Shown here in pieces: positions 43,434-51,219 of a stretch of DNA of 64,000 bases (position 1 is the first letter of the stretch; each line of letters opens with the position of its first letter). The notes beneath the pieces are model-generated. The model was not told where the DNA came from and made no database searches. It worked only from the letters and a program-made list of their open reading frames with translations. The stretch is from Candidatus Eiseniibacteriota bacterium (GTDB lineage Bacteria; Eisenbacteria; RBG-16-71-46; CAIMUX01). The position numbers and the translations under genes are program-made. The stretch lies in the NCBI GenBank assembly GCA_020633975.1, contig JACKCR010000010.1, positions 124,001 to 188,000 of the forward strand, read 5' to 3'.

Positions 43434-44627
43434 ATGAACCGCATAGACTACGCCTCGTCCCGCAACTCCGACCCGGTTCGTCCGCTCGGCCGTCCTATCC
43501 CGACCACGTCGCCGCGCGTCGTGCGGCGGCCAGTCGCGGCTCGGCCGGTCGCCATTCAGCCGGTAGCGCTCGTGCCACTTGCGCTCGTTCTGGTCGCGCT
43601 GCTGCTTCCGGGATGCGGCTCGGACACGACGGATCCCGGCCCGCCGACACCCGAGCCGTACGTGCTCGAAGTTCCGGAGTCCTTTCCGCCGATGCGGGTC
43701 CCTCCGGACAAGCCGCTCACAGTTCAGGGAGTGGAGCTGGGGCGGAAGCTGTTCTACGACCCGATCCTCTCTCGCGATCGGACCCAGGCGTGCGGTTCCT
43801 GCCACGCTCCGGAGTTCGCCTTCACTGATCACGGCCTAGCGCTGAGCGAAGGAATCCACGGTGAGCTGGGCACGCGAAGCGCCCCGTCTCTCGTCAATGC
43901 CGGCTGGCTCCGGACGCCGTTCTGGGACGGTCGAACGACGTCCCTGGAAGATCAGGCACGGCATCCGGTCCCGAATCCGATCGAGATGGATCTGCCGTGG
44001 GACGAGGCGCTTCCTCGGCTCCGCGAGCACTCCGACTATCCGGGGCTGTTCGAGGCCGCATTCGGATCCACCGAGATCACGGAAGACCTCGTCGTCGACG
44101 CGATCGCGCAGTTCGAGCGGACGCTCATCAGTGGAAACTCCAAGTACGACCAACGCCAGCGAGGAGAGGTCGAGTTCACCGACTCCGAGGAGCGAGGATT
44201 CGAGCTCTTCTTCGCAGAGTCAGGCGACTGCTTCCATTGCCATGGCAACGTCCTCTTCACGACCGACGACTTCCGCGACATCGGTCTCGAACTCGATCCG
44301 GCAGCCGCAGACTCCGGGCGCGCACTAGTCACGGGGTTGGCCGAGGACGTCGGAAAGTTCCACGTCCCGACCCTTCGCAACATCGAGTACACCGCCCCGT
44401 ACATGCACGATGGTAGGTACGCGACGCTCGAAGACGTGGTCCGGCACTACGAACAGCACGTGCAACGCTCCCCGAACCTCGACGTCCTGATCCAGGCTCG
44501 GCTGGACCGGATCGATCGGGGACAGCGGCTCACGGATCAGGACATCCTGGACATCGTCGCGTTCCTCGGTACGCTGTCGGACCCGGAGTTCATGTCGAAC
44601 CCAGACTTTGCCGATCCGAATCGTTGA
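43434..44627 (+). CDS. Dihaem cytochrome c peroxidase / MauG-family lipoprotein
   Basis: 397 residues from ATG 43434; no clear ribosome-binding site, so the start may be elsewhere. The leader is built from 15-bp repeats and ends in lipobox LLPGC. The mature enzyme has two haem sites, CGSCH (residue about 120) and CFHCH (about 263), with LGRKLFYDPILSRDRTQACGSCH, RSAPSLVNAGW, FWDGRTTSLEDQA and PTLRNIEYTAPYMHDGRY, typical of CcpA/MauG proteins. It would reduce peroxide or oxidise a partner in the periplasm or at the surface. It is divergent from the beta-helix gene and monocistronic. Confidence 0.92.
   Translation: MNRIDYASSRNSDPVRPLGRPIPTTSPRVVRRPVAARPVAIQPVALVPLALVLVALLLPGCGSDTTDPGPPTPEPYVLEVPESFPPMRVPPDKPLTVQGVELGRKLFYDPILSRDRTQACGSCHAPEFAFTDHGLALSEGIHGELGTRSAPSLVNAGWLRTPFWDGRTTSLEDQARHPVPNPIEMDLPWDEALPRLREHSDYPGLFEAAFGSTEITEDLVVDAIAQFERTLISGNSKYDQRQRGEVEFTDSEERGFELFFAESGDCFHCHGNVLFTTDDFRDIGLELDPAAADSGRALVTGLAEDVGKFHVPTLRNIEYTAPYMHDGRYATLEDVVRHYEQHVQRSPNLDVLIQARLDRIDRGQRLTDQDILDIVAFLGTLSDPEFMSNPDFADPNR
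43527..43601. repeat. 15-bp tandem repeat encoding the cytochrome peroxidase leader
   Basis: Five 15-bp units from 43527 encode five-residue repeats (RPVAA, RPVAI, QPVAL, VPLAL, VLVAL) that grade from a basic region into the hydrophobic core of the lipoprotein signal peptide. Confidence 0.85.
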
Positions 44628-44736
44628 GCGGAATCCAAACCGGCTTCGCCGCTGACGCGCCGCGACCGCCGGCGAGTCCCGACGAGTTCCGGCGAGTTCC
44701 TGATCAGGTCACCTGACGAATGCGTTCGCCGCTTGG

Positions 44737-45810
44737 TTACTTCGACTCGAACACCTGAGCGAGCGAGTCCATCCAGGCGGGACCGATCTGGAGTCGATGG
44801 GCCGTTCGTGCCGCGTCGGCGAGGCACTGGCCACGAAGCTGTCCGCGGTTTCCCCAGATAGCGACCGAGTACGCGAAGCGGCCGGCGTCTGGATGCTCGG
44901 ACAAGACGCCGCACACCCACTCCCTCCACTCCTCGAGAGTTCCAGTGCGTTGCGCGTACTCGAATGTGGCCTTGAGTCCTTGGGCGACGGCGGTGGCCTC
45001 CGTCAGCTGCTCGACGAACTGACGCCAGAGCTCCTGCGCGCGGTCCGTTCGCCCGGAGAAGTAGTCGTGGTACTTGGCCGCGGTCATGTACGCCTTCTCC
45101 GCGTACTTGCGCTCGTTCCGCGGATCCAGTTCGAGCACACGGGTCAGCATCCGTTCGAGATCCTCGCTGCGCGCACGGTTGGCGTACGTATCGAGGAGGC
45201 GATAGGCAGTGGCGACATCGCTCGGATCCGCGGCGAAGGACGCCTCGAGCTCGGGAAGCGGATCCATCTGTGCGAGAAGACTCGTCGCCTCGGAAAGGAA
45301 CCGAGACGCGTTGTAGTAGCCGGTCACGCGGTCGATCTCCGTACCGTCCGGGTCGATCAGAATGATCGCCGGCAGGCCGAGAATCGGATAGGTCTTCCGA
45401 AACTGGGTCGCGTTCGGGTCGTCGGAACGGATCTGGATCGGGATCGTGCCTTCCGTGAGCTGCGCGGCGTCTTCTGTCGGCCAGAACTCTTCTTCCATCG
45501 TGCCGCACTGCCCACAGTGCTCCGCCCACACGTCGACGAACACGGGAAGACCGGTGCTTCTCGACTCGGCCATCGCTTCCTCGAAACTCAAGTCACGCCA
45601 GACGACGCCTTGTGCGTGAGCGGACGAGAGAACGAGGAAGGTCGACGAGACGACGACAAGGAGCGAACGGGCGAGCACACCGGCACCGACATCAACCGGA
45701 AGCGAATGGGCGAGCACACGGGTACAGCCGGCAGCAAGGAGCAAACGGGCGGAGGCGAGTGTACGAGCACCCACCATTGCGAGCGTAGATGCGCGTTGGA
45801 ACGTGGTCAC
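44737..45810 (-). CDS. Exported thioredoxin-fold protein with helical C-terminal domain
   Basis: 357 residues. The ATG at 45810 overlaps the stop of the peptidase gene as ATGA. A long leader with a 39-bp repeat is followed by a cleavage site near AHAQG. The thioredoxin fold shows FVDVWAEHCGQCGTMEEEF (Cys 99 and Cys 102, DUF255/DsbD-gamma-like CxxC) and PAIILIDPDG. The remaining 170 residues are TPR-like helices (ATAYRLLDTYANRARSEDLERMLTRVLELDP). It probably reduces disulfides in exported proteins, perhaps those of the co-transcribed peptidases. This is the last gene of the M1-M28-thioredoxin operon. Confidence 0.87.
   Translation of the reverse strand: MTTFQRASTLAMVGARTLASARLLLAAGCTRVLAHSLPVDVGAGVLARSLLVVVSSTFLVLSSAHAQGVVWRDLSFEEAMAESRSTGLPVFVDVWAEHCGQCGTMEEEFWPTEDAAQLTEGTIPIQIRSDDPNATQFRKTYPILGLPAIILIDPDGTEIDRVTGYYNASRFLSEATSLLAQMDPLPELEASFAADPSDVATAYRLLDTYANRARSEDLERMLTRVLELDPRNERKYAEKAYMTAAKYHDYFSGRTDRAQELWRQFVEQLTEATAVAQGLKATFEYAQRTGTLEEWREWVCGVLSEHPDAGRFAYSVAIWGNRGQLRGQCLADAARTAHRLQIGPAWMDSLAQVFESK
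45660..45757. repeat. 39-bp tandem repeat in a signal-peptide region
   Basis: Units containing AGCGAACGGGCGAGCACAC start at 45662, 45701 and (partial) 45740, a 39-bp period. They encode 13-residue repeats with VLAHSLPVDV / VLARSLLVVV in the leader of the thioredoxin-fold protein. Confidence 0.85.
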
Positions 45811-47171
45811 TTCCGCTCCACCAGGGCGACCTTCGCGCGCACTCTCTCTTCACCGCGCAGAACGACCACTTCGACCTCGTCACCGGGTTGATGACTCTTG
45901 AGTACGCCGGAAAAGTCGCCGAGGTTGTCGACTTCCACTCCGTCCATCTCGACGAGAACGTCGCCCTTCTGGAGCCCGGCCTTCTCCGCAGGGCTCCCGG
46001 GGACGACGCCTGACAGAAGTACGCCACCCGACTCGCGTGCGAAGTCCGGGATCGTTCCGAGGCTGACGCGCCTGGGTGCACTGCCCGGCGCGGGCGCGGA
46101 GGCTGCGATCTTGTCCGCTCCCGGGGGTACGAAGGTGAACCGAGTCTCGGAGTCCGCCAGGTAGCCGGCGAGCTCTGCTGCAAACTGGCCGACTTCGGCG
46201 AGTTCGGGAATCGTCACCTTGTCCGCGGTGTCCGTCGGATGGTGGTAGTCGAGGTTCGGCCCGGTCGTGAAGTGGACGACGGGCACACCAGCCTCGTAGA
46301 ACGGCACCTGATCCGATGCGAACGGCCCCTTCTCGGGAAGTCCGAGCTCGAACTCGTAGCCGAGGTTGATCCCACGGATCGCGTCCGCCATCTCGAGTGC
46401 ACTGCCGACTCCGAGCGCGAGCAGACCTCGGTCCTTCATCCGACCCACCGTATCCAGGTTGATCATCGCCTGGACGTTCTGCACGGGACGAACGGGATGC
46501 GCGACGTAGTAGCGCGAGCCGAGGAGCCCGCACTCCTCGCCGTCGAAGATCACGAACACGATGTCGCGATCGAACGGCCCGTCATCGGCGAGTTGCTCCG
46601 CGGCTTCGAGGAGTGCGACGACGCCAGACGCGTTGTCGTCCGCGCCGGTGAAGACCTCGCCGCCGTCGTTCGTTCCGAGATGATCGAGGTGTGCGCCGAT
46701 CACGACGCTCTCCGCACCTCCATGTGCGCCAGAACCGCCCTTCCCGGGCAATACACCGACGAGGTTGACGAACTCGACGTCGTCCCAGCTCGCCCCTTTG
46801 GGCAAGTGAGCCTCCTCGGTGCGGAGAGTGGCGCCGTGGGGAAGGTCCTTGGGGCCAAACGTCTGCTCCCAGGATCCGCCTTCGCCACCAGCCTCGAGCC
46901 CCGCGGACTTCATCCACTCGAGGACGGCTTTCCTGGCGCTCTCGAGGCCCGGCGATCCGGGAGCGCGTCCGCCGAGTTCAGGAGAGGCGAGAGTTGCGAT
47001 CCGCTCCTGCACGCGACTCTCCGCGGCATCCGCCCGCGCGTTCGAGACGGACGTGCACGCCAACATGGCGGGAGCTCCGCAAGCGAACCCGAAGGCGACC
47101 AAGAGCCTCGAACTCGAACGACGTCCCATACTCGGGCAAAGTCTCACCTTTGGGCGAAGTTCCGTACTCAT
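45807..47171 (-). CDS. M28-family zinc aminopeptidase with C-terminal PDZ domain
   Basis: 454 residues from the ATG at 47171 (GGAGG five bases upstream). The leader ends near MLACTS, a likely lipobox. The M28 metal ligands are visible in order: GAHLDHLG, TGADDNASGVV, FDGEECGLLGS, INLDTVG and YHHPTDTADKV. The C-terminal 85 residues are a PDZ domain (GGVLLSGVVPGSPAEKAGLQKGDVLVEMDGVEV). Such enzymes release N-terminal amino acids from peptides outside the cytoplasm. It lies 17 bp after the M1 peptidase gene and overlaps the thioredoxin gene, forming a three-gene operon. Confidence 0.94.
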   Translation of the reverse strand: MSTELRPKVRLCPSMGRRSSSRLLVAFGFACGAPAMLACTSVSNARADAAESRVQERIATLASPELGGRAPGSPGLESARKAVLEWMKSAGLEAGGEGGSWEQTFGPKDLPHGATLRTEEAHLPKGASWDDVEFVNLVGVLPGKGGSGAHGGAESVVIGAHLDHLGTNDGGEVFTGADDNASGVVALLEAAEQLADDGPFDRDIVFVIFDGEECGLLGSRYYVAHPVRPVQNVQAMINLDTVGRMKDRGLLALGVGSALEMADAIRGINLGYEFELGLPEKGPFASDQVPFYEAGVPVVHFTTGPNLDYHHPTDTADKVTIPELAEVGQFAAELAGYLADSETRFTFVPPGADKIAASAPAPGSAPRRVSLGTIPDFARESGGVLLSGVVPGSPAEKAGLQKGDVLVEMDGVEVDNLGDFSGVLKSHQPGDEVEVVVLRGEERVRAKVALVERK

Positions 47172-47188
47172 TCGATCCTCCAAACGTC

Positions 47189-49492
47189 TCAGTCCGAACC
47201 GAACCGCTTACGTAGCGGTGAGTCTCCCGCGGGCCAGACTCCCTTGTCCTGGACGCTACCTTCCTCGAATACGAGGTAGGAGTACTTCCCGTAGTGCGGC
47301 ACCTTCGATCCCAGAGCGGCCACGTCGTCGGCACTCCGCGCGTCGATCAGTCCCCAAGGGAACCCGCCCAGGGATCCTGTGAGCACGACGCTCGACGCTC
47401 CACCCGTACGTCCCGAACCGCCGCTTCCGGCGACATCACCCGGGAGATGCGACTCCGTCACGGCGCCGTCCGCGGCGGATCCACGTCCGAGGAACCAGAA
47501 GCCGACGTCCCCGGTTCCCTCGCCGGTGGGGAGCTTCACTTCGCCTTCGCGGAAGACTCCGGCACGCTGTCCCTTCGCCCACTCCACGGCGAGTTCCTCG
47601 CATGCGCTCGCTACCGACTCGTCCAGCCCGTCCGCAATGACGATCGCGACGGAATCGGCACCCAACACTTGGCTCAGCCGCGTCGGGATCTCCTCCCGAT
47701 GGAGACGACGGAGTACTTGGAAGTCCGGGTCGACCGAGGCGATCTCGGGCTCGAAGCCGCACGGAATCGACACCTGAGTCCGGGCGTCTTTCACGGACAC
47801 CTCGCGATCGACCTGGTGATCGTCCGAACCGAGAATGCGCACCGGAACCAAGAGTGAGTATGGACTTCCTCCGTCCATCGGTTCCTGGACGAGGTCGAAT
47901 CGAACCTGCCGATGACCGGCGCCCCCTTCCACGGTGACGTTCTCCATGCTCAGGACGGGAGCGCCGCTTCGCTCGATCCATTGGGAGCGCCAGCGTTCCG
48001 GGTCGATCGACGGACCGCCGTCTTCCTTCGACGCTGCCGCGACGCTCGAGAAGAGCTGGCTCCAGGTCGCCGCCTTCCAGAGGTGATCCCGATAAAAACG
48101 CTGGAGTCCGTGATCGAACGCCGTGTCTCCCACCGCCCGGCGGAGCTGGTGGATCACCATCATCGACTTCGAATAGCCAACCGCTTGCGTCGTGAAGTCG
48201 TGTCGCTCCCGGAAACTCGCGAGGGGGATGTCCTCCGCGTCGCTCACGTAGTCACGATAGTTCTGGAGTGCGGTGAGCCGGTAGCGCATCGCCTCTTCCT
48301 CGCCCTTCCGTTCCTCGTAGAAGTAGTCGGCCCCGTAGGTGGTGAGTCCTTCGCACCAGTTCCCTTCCGAGCGGTCGACGAAGACTCCGTTCCCCCACCA
48401 GTTGTGGAGGATCTCGTGGCCATAGGACGTGTCGAGGATGAAGGGCAGGCGGATCACTCGATTCCCGAGAAGCGTGAACGACGGCATTCCGAAGCCGCTC
48501 TGCCAGAAGTTCTCGACGAGCGCGAACTTCGCGAACGGATAGGGACCGACCTTGGCTTCGTAGAGGTCGAGATAGGCACCCGTGCCGCGCAAGTAGCGGT
48601 TGTAGATCGAGGAATCGGTGTCTGCATAGGTGAACGTCTGCGCCATGACGTCGCCGTGCCGGAGGTGATTCTCTTCATAGGGGCCGGCAACGAGGTAGAT
48701 CTCCTCCATCGGATGAGGACAGTCCCAACGCATCACGCGATCCGTGCCTTGCTTCACGTCCTTCGCCATCCGCCCCTGGGAGACGGTGCGCCACTCGGCA
48801 GGCGTCGTCACGGTCAGATCGAACGTGAACACTTCGGCGGGACGGGTCGGAATCCAGAAGCTCGAGTACGCGAGGAACGCACCTTCCGGAAGGATGAGAC
48901 CGGCGGTGGTGTCGAACGATCGTGCATACGCCGCCTTGGGAGGGTGGAGCGAATCGACGATCGCTCCTTCGTAGGTGAGCGTCACCACGGTGGTGTCCGG
49001 CCAAACCGCTCCCGCACCGGGCGCGCGGAGGTGGAGGTCGATCTGTCGCGCCACCTCGTACCCACCGAGTTCCGCATAGGGCGGCCGCTTCCAGAACGAC
49101 TTCGCACGGAACCGCTCCGGCTCCTCGAAGCCGACCTCGACCCCGTCGCCCTTCACGTCGACGAGCTGGAGATCCTTCCACAACATCAACGGGACCGGTT
49201 CCGAGCCATCGGTACCAGACGCATGGAGGATGAAGATCCGGTCGGTGGCGCGGATCCAGCCCTTCTCCGGATCGACGGACGCATTCACTTCGTGGCGCAA
49301 GATCGCGGACGAAGAGGGGTTCTCCGTGGAGACGAGCGCCGCCGGTGGGAAGGCTCGATCCCGGTCGAGCGAGAGGGTGAAGGTCTCCTCTCCCCGGCCC
49401 ACGCCGGGTAGGGCCAGAGACAGCCCCAACAAGGTGGCCGTCGCCGTCGCAAGGCCCTTCCATCCCACAGTGAGTTCTCCGTGACGATCCAT
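47189..49492 (-). CDS. Exported M1-family metallopeptidase
   Basis: 767 residues with a signal peptide (ATATLLGLSLALPGVGRG). A beta-rich N-terminal domain of about 290 residues precedes the catalytic domain, which contains GMPSFTLLGNRV, HEILHNWWGN (zinc-binding HExxH) and EGNWCEGLTTYGADY (third ligand Glu). The residues GMP in place of GAMEN suggest a divergent M1 branch that may not be an aminopeptidase. A C-terminal domain of about 200 residues (DSVAIVIADGLDES...) is unassigned. First gene of the operon with the M28 peptidase and the thioredoxin-like protein. A 223-bp divergent spacer lies upstream. Confidence 0.9.
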   Translation of the reverse strand: MDRHGELTVGWKGLATATATLLGLSLALPGVGRGEETFTLSLDRDRAFPPAALVSTENPSSSAILRHEVNASVDPEKGWIRATDRIFILHASGTDGSEPVPLMLWKDLQLVDVKGDGVEVGFEEPERFRAKSFWKRPPYAELGGYEVARQIDLHLRAPGAGAVWPDTTVVTLTYEGAIVDSLHPPKAAYARSFDTTAGLILPEGAFLAYSSFWIPTRPAEVFTFDLTVTTPAEWRTVSQGRMAKDVKQGTDRVMRWDCPHPMEEIYLVAGPYEENHLRHGDVMAQTFTYADTDSSIYNRYLRGTGAYLDLYEAKVGPYPFAKFALVENFWQSGFGMPSFTLLGNRVIRLPFILDTSYGHEILHNWWGNGVFVDRSEGNWCEGLTTYGADYFYEERKGEEEAMRYRLTALQNYRDYVSDAEDIPLASFRERHDFTTQAVGYSKSMMVIHQLRRAVGDTAFDHGLQRFYRDHLWKAATWSQLFSSVAAASKEDGGPSIDPERWRSQWIERSGAPVLSMENVTVEGGAGHRQVRFDLVQEPMDGGSPYSLLVPVRILGSDDHQVDREVSVKDARTQVSIPCGFEPEIASVDPDFQVLRRLHREEIPTRLSQVLGADSVAIVIADGLDESVASACEELAVEWAKGQRAGVFREGEVKLPTGEGTGDVGFWFLGRGSAADGAVTESHLPGDVAGSGGSGRTGGASSVVLTGSLGGFPWGLIDARSADDVAALGSKVPHYGKYSYLVFEEGSVQDKGVWPAGDSPLRKRFGSD

Positions 49493-49590
49493 TGGCGTAC
49501 TCCTGGCGTACTCCTACCGAAGGCCCTCCCGGGGACCAAGCTTCCGCCGATCGTACCGCAGTCTCGGAAGTACGGATCGCGCCCCGGGCC

Positions 49591-49607
49591 GTCCCCCTAG
49601 AGGGGAC
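49591..49607. other. Inverted repeat in a divergent promoter region
   Basis: GTCCCC and GGGGAC flank CTAGA in the spacer between the M1 peptidase and YdcF-like genes. It could be an operator or a small hairpin; no regulator is encoded beside it. Confidence 0.35.
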
Positions 49608-49715
49608 CGGTTGAGGGTACGCGGGAGGACGCCGCGGTAGAACCCGTTTTCCCCTTGGGAATGGCTCCCCCCGGCGCCACTCGCTCCCTCATCCGGAACC
49701 GCCTATACTCGATTC

Positions 49716-50375
49716 ATGGCCGATCGCCGCACCCACCTCAGAAAGTTCCTCCGGAACCTCGTCCTCTTCGTGCTCCTACTCGTCACGATCCGCCTGGGAG
49801 CTCCCGTTCTCGCGAACGGGTACGCCAACTGGCTCGTGGTAGGAGACGACCTCGAGCCCGCCGATGTCGCGGTGGCCCTATCCGGCGCGGACGGCGAACG
49901 GCTCCTCGCGGCGATCGAGCTCTACAAGTCGGGAACGGCGAAGAAGATCCTCATCGTCGGGCCGGAAGTGCCGATCCTCAAGGTCTATTCGGGAGACGAG
50001 GGGCTCACGCAAGGCGAAGCGAAGCGGCGGATCGCCGTGAAGCGCGGCGTTGCAGAAGACGACATCCTCGTCGAGCTCCGCGCGTTCAGCACGTATCAGG
50101 AGGCGGAGACGGTTCGGGACGTAGCGGCTCGCGAAGGATGGCACGACGTCATCGTCGTCACCTCGCCGCTCCACACCCGAAGGGCGAAGGCGACGTTCCG
50201 CAAGGTGCTGGACGGAACAGGCGTCCGGATCCAGATGCACCACCTCGCGATCGGACGGTCGAGCCAGGACCCGAAGGACTGGTGGCATCGCGAAGCCGAG
50301 ACGGTGGCCGTCGGCACCGAATCGTTCAAGATGCTCTTCTACTCTTACGAGTATCGCGTCTTCCCCTGGAGCTGA
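49716..50375 (+). CDS. YdcF/ElyC-like DUF218 membrane-anchored protein
   Basis: 219 residues. An N-terminal helix (LVLFVLLLVTIRLGAPVLAN) anchors the protein with the DUF218 domain outside. The domain reads ADVAVALSGADGERLLAAIELYKSGTAKKILIVG, AFSTYQEAETVRDVAAREGW, VVTSPLHTRRAKATFRKVL, and the tail VAVGTESFKMLFYSYEYRVF. DUF218 proteins are linked to envelope biogenesis and the lipid-carrier cycle (ElyC in E. coli), but their reaction is unclear. The gene is divergent from the peptidase operon and seems to be alone. Confidence 0.88.
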   Translation: MADRRTHLRKFLRNLVLFVLLLVTIRLGAPVLANGYANWLVVGDDLEPADVAVALSGADGERLLAAIELYKSGTAKKILIVGPEVPILKVYSGDEGLTQGEAKRRIAVKRGVAEDDILVELRAFSTYQEAETVRDVAAREGWHDVIVVTSPLHTRRAKATFRKVLDGTGVRIQMHHLAIGRSSQDPKDWWHREAETVAVGTESFKMLFYSYEYRVFPWS

Positions 50376-50517
50376 TCGAACACCGCGAGCGGGCAACGGC
50401 CAGGACACGCGTGAGCGGCCGGTCGGTCGGATGGGCCGAGCACGAACCGCTACGAGCCCCAAACCCAAGCGCTCTGTTCGCAGGCACGCTCCTCATGCGT
50501 GGACCGCGCTCCGTTTC

Positions 50518-51201
50518 CTACTTCACATGCGTCCTGAAGAACTCGATCGCACGCTTCCAGGTGTCCGCTGCGGACTCAGCGTGATAGGCATCGGGACGTG
50601 TGTCGTTGAAGAAGGCGTGCCCGGCGTCCTCGTAGCTATGGAACTCGACCTCCCGGCCGGCGGCTCGGATCGTCGTTTCGAGGGCGGCCACGGTGTCCGG
50701 AGTCACCATCGGATCCTGCGCGCCGAAGAATCCCAGCACGGGAGCACGCATCGCGGCGAAGTCCGGGTGCACGTTCGGATGGATCCCATAGTAGTCGATG
50801 CACGCGCTCACTTCGTTGGGACTCGCTCCGGCGGCGAAGAGTGAGAGCATTCCGCCCATGCAGAACCCAACCGTCCCGACGGTCTGACTCGTGCAGGCGG
50901 AGTGGGCGAGGAGGAAGCCGACCGCCGAGCGCAGGTCCTTCTCCGTCTCGTCGATCTCGAGCGCCATCATCAGCTTTCCCGCTTCGTCGGGGCTCTTGGT
51001 CGACTCGCCGTGGTAGAGGTCCGGCGAAAGTGCGGTGAACCCTTGGGACGCGTACCGATCGCACAGCTCCTCGATGTGAGGGACGAGGCCCCACCACTCC
51101 TGGATGACGATCACGCCGGGACCGGTTCCACCTGCTGCTGGACTCAGGTAGGCATCGATCTCGCGACCGTTGACAGGGATACGTACGCGGCTTCCAGACA
51201 T
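50518..51201 (-). CDS. Dienelactone hydrolase-family protein
   Basis: 227 residues, alpha/beta-hydrolase fold without signal peptide. The triad is visible: nucleophile Cys in GFCMGGMLS (residue about 115), Asp in FGAQDPMVT, and His in DAGHAFFND. VIQEWWGLVPHIEELCDRYASQGF and SPDLYHGE are typical of the family. Canonical members open dienelactone in chloroaromatic breakdown, but most homologues hydrolyse other small esters or lactones; no aromatic pathway is seen here. Its start lies 18 bp from the end of the M1-HEAT gene, on the same strand, so they may be co-transcribed. Confidence 0.92.
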   Translation of the reverse strand: MSGSRVRIPVNGREIDAYLSPAAGGTGPGVIVIQEWWGLVPHIEELCDRYASQGFTALSPDLYHGESTKSPDEAGKLMMALEIDETEKDLRSAVGFLLAHSACTSQTVGTVGFCMGGMLSLFAAGASPNEVSACIDYYGIHPNVHPDFAAMRAPVLGFFGAQDPMVTPDTVAALETTIRAAGREVEFHSYEDAGHAFFNDTRPDAYHAESAADTWKRAIEFFRTHVK

Positions 51202-51219
51202 CGAGTGCGTCTCTCCTCT

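Noticed and set aside
44640-44720. Short repeat of CGGCGAGTTCC-like units after the cytochrome peroxidase gene
   Set aside because: Only two to three imperfect copies; too weak to list beside the clear arrays.
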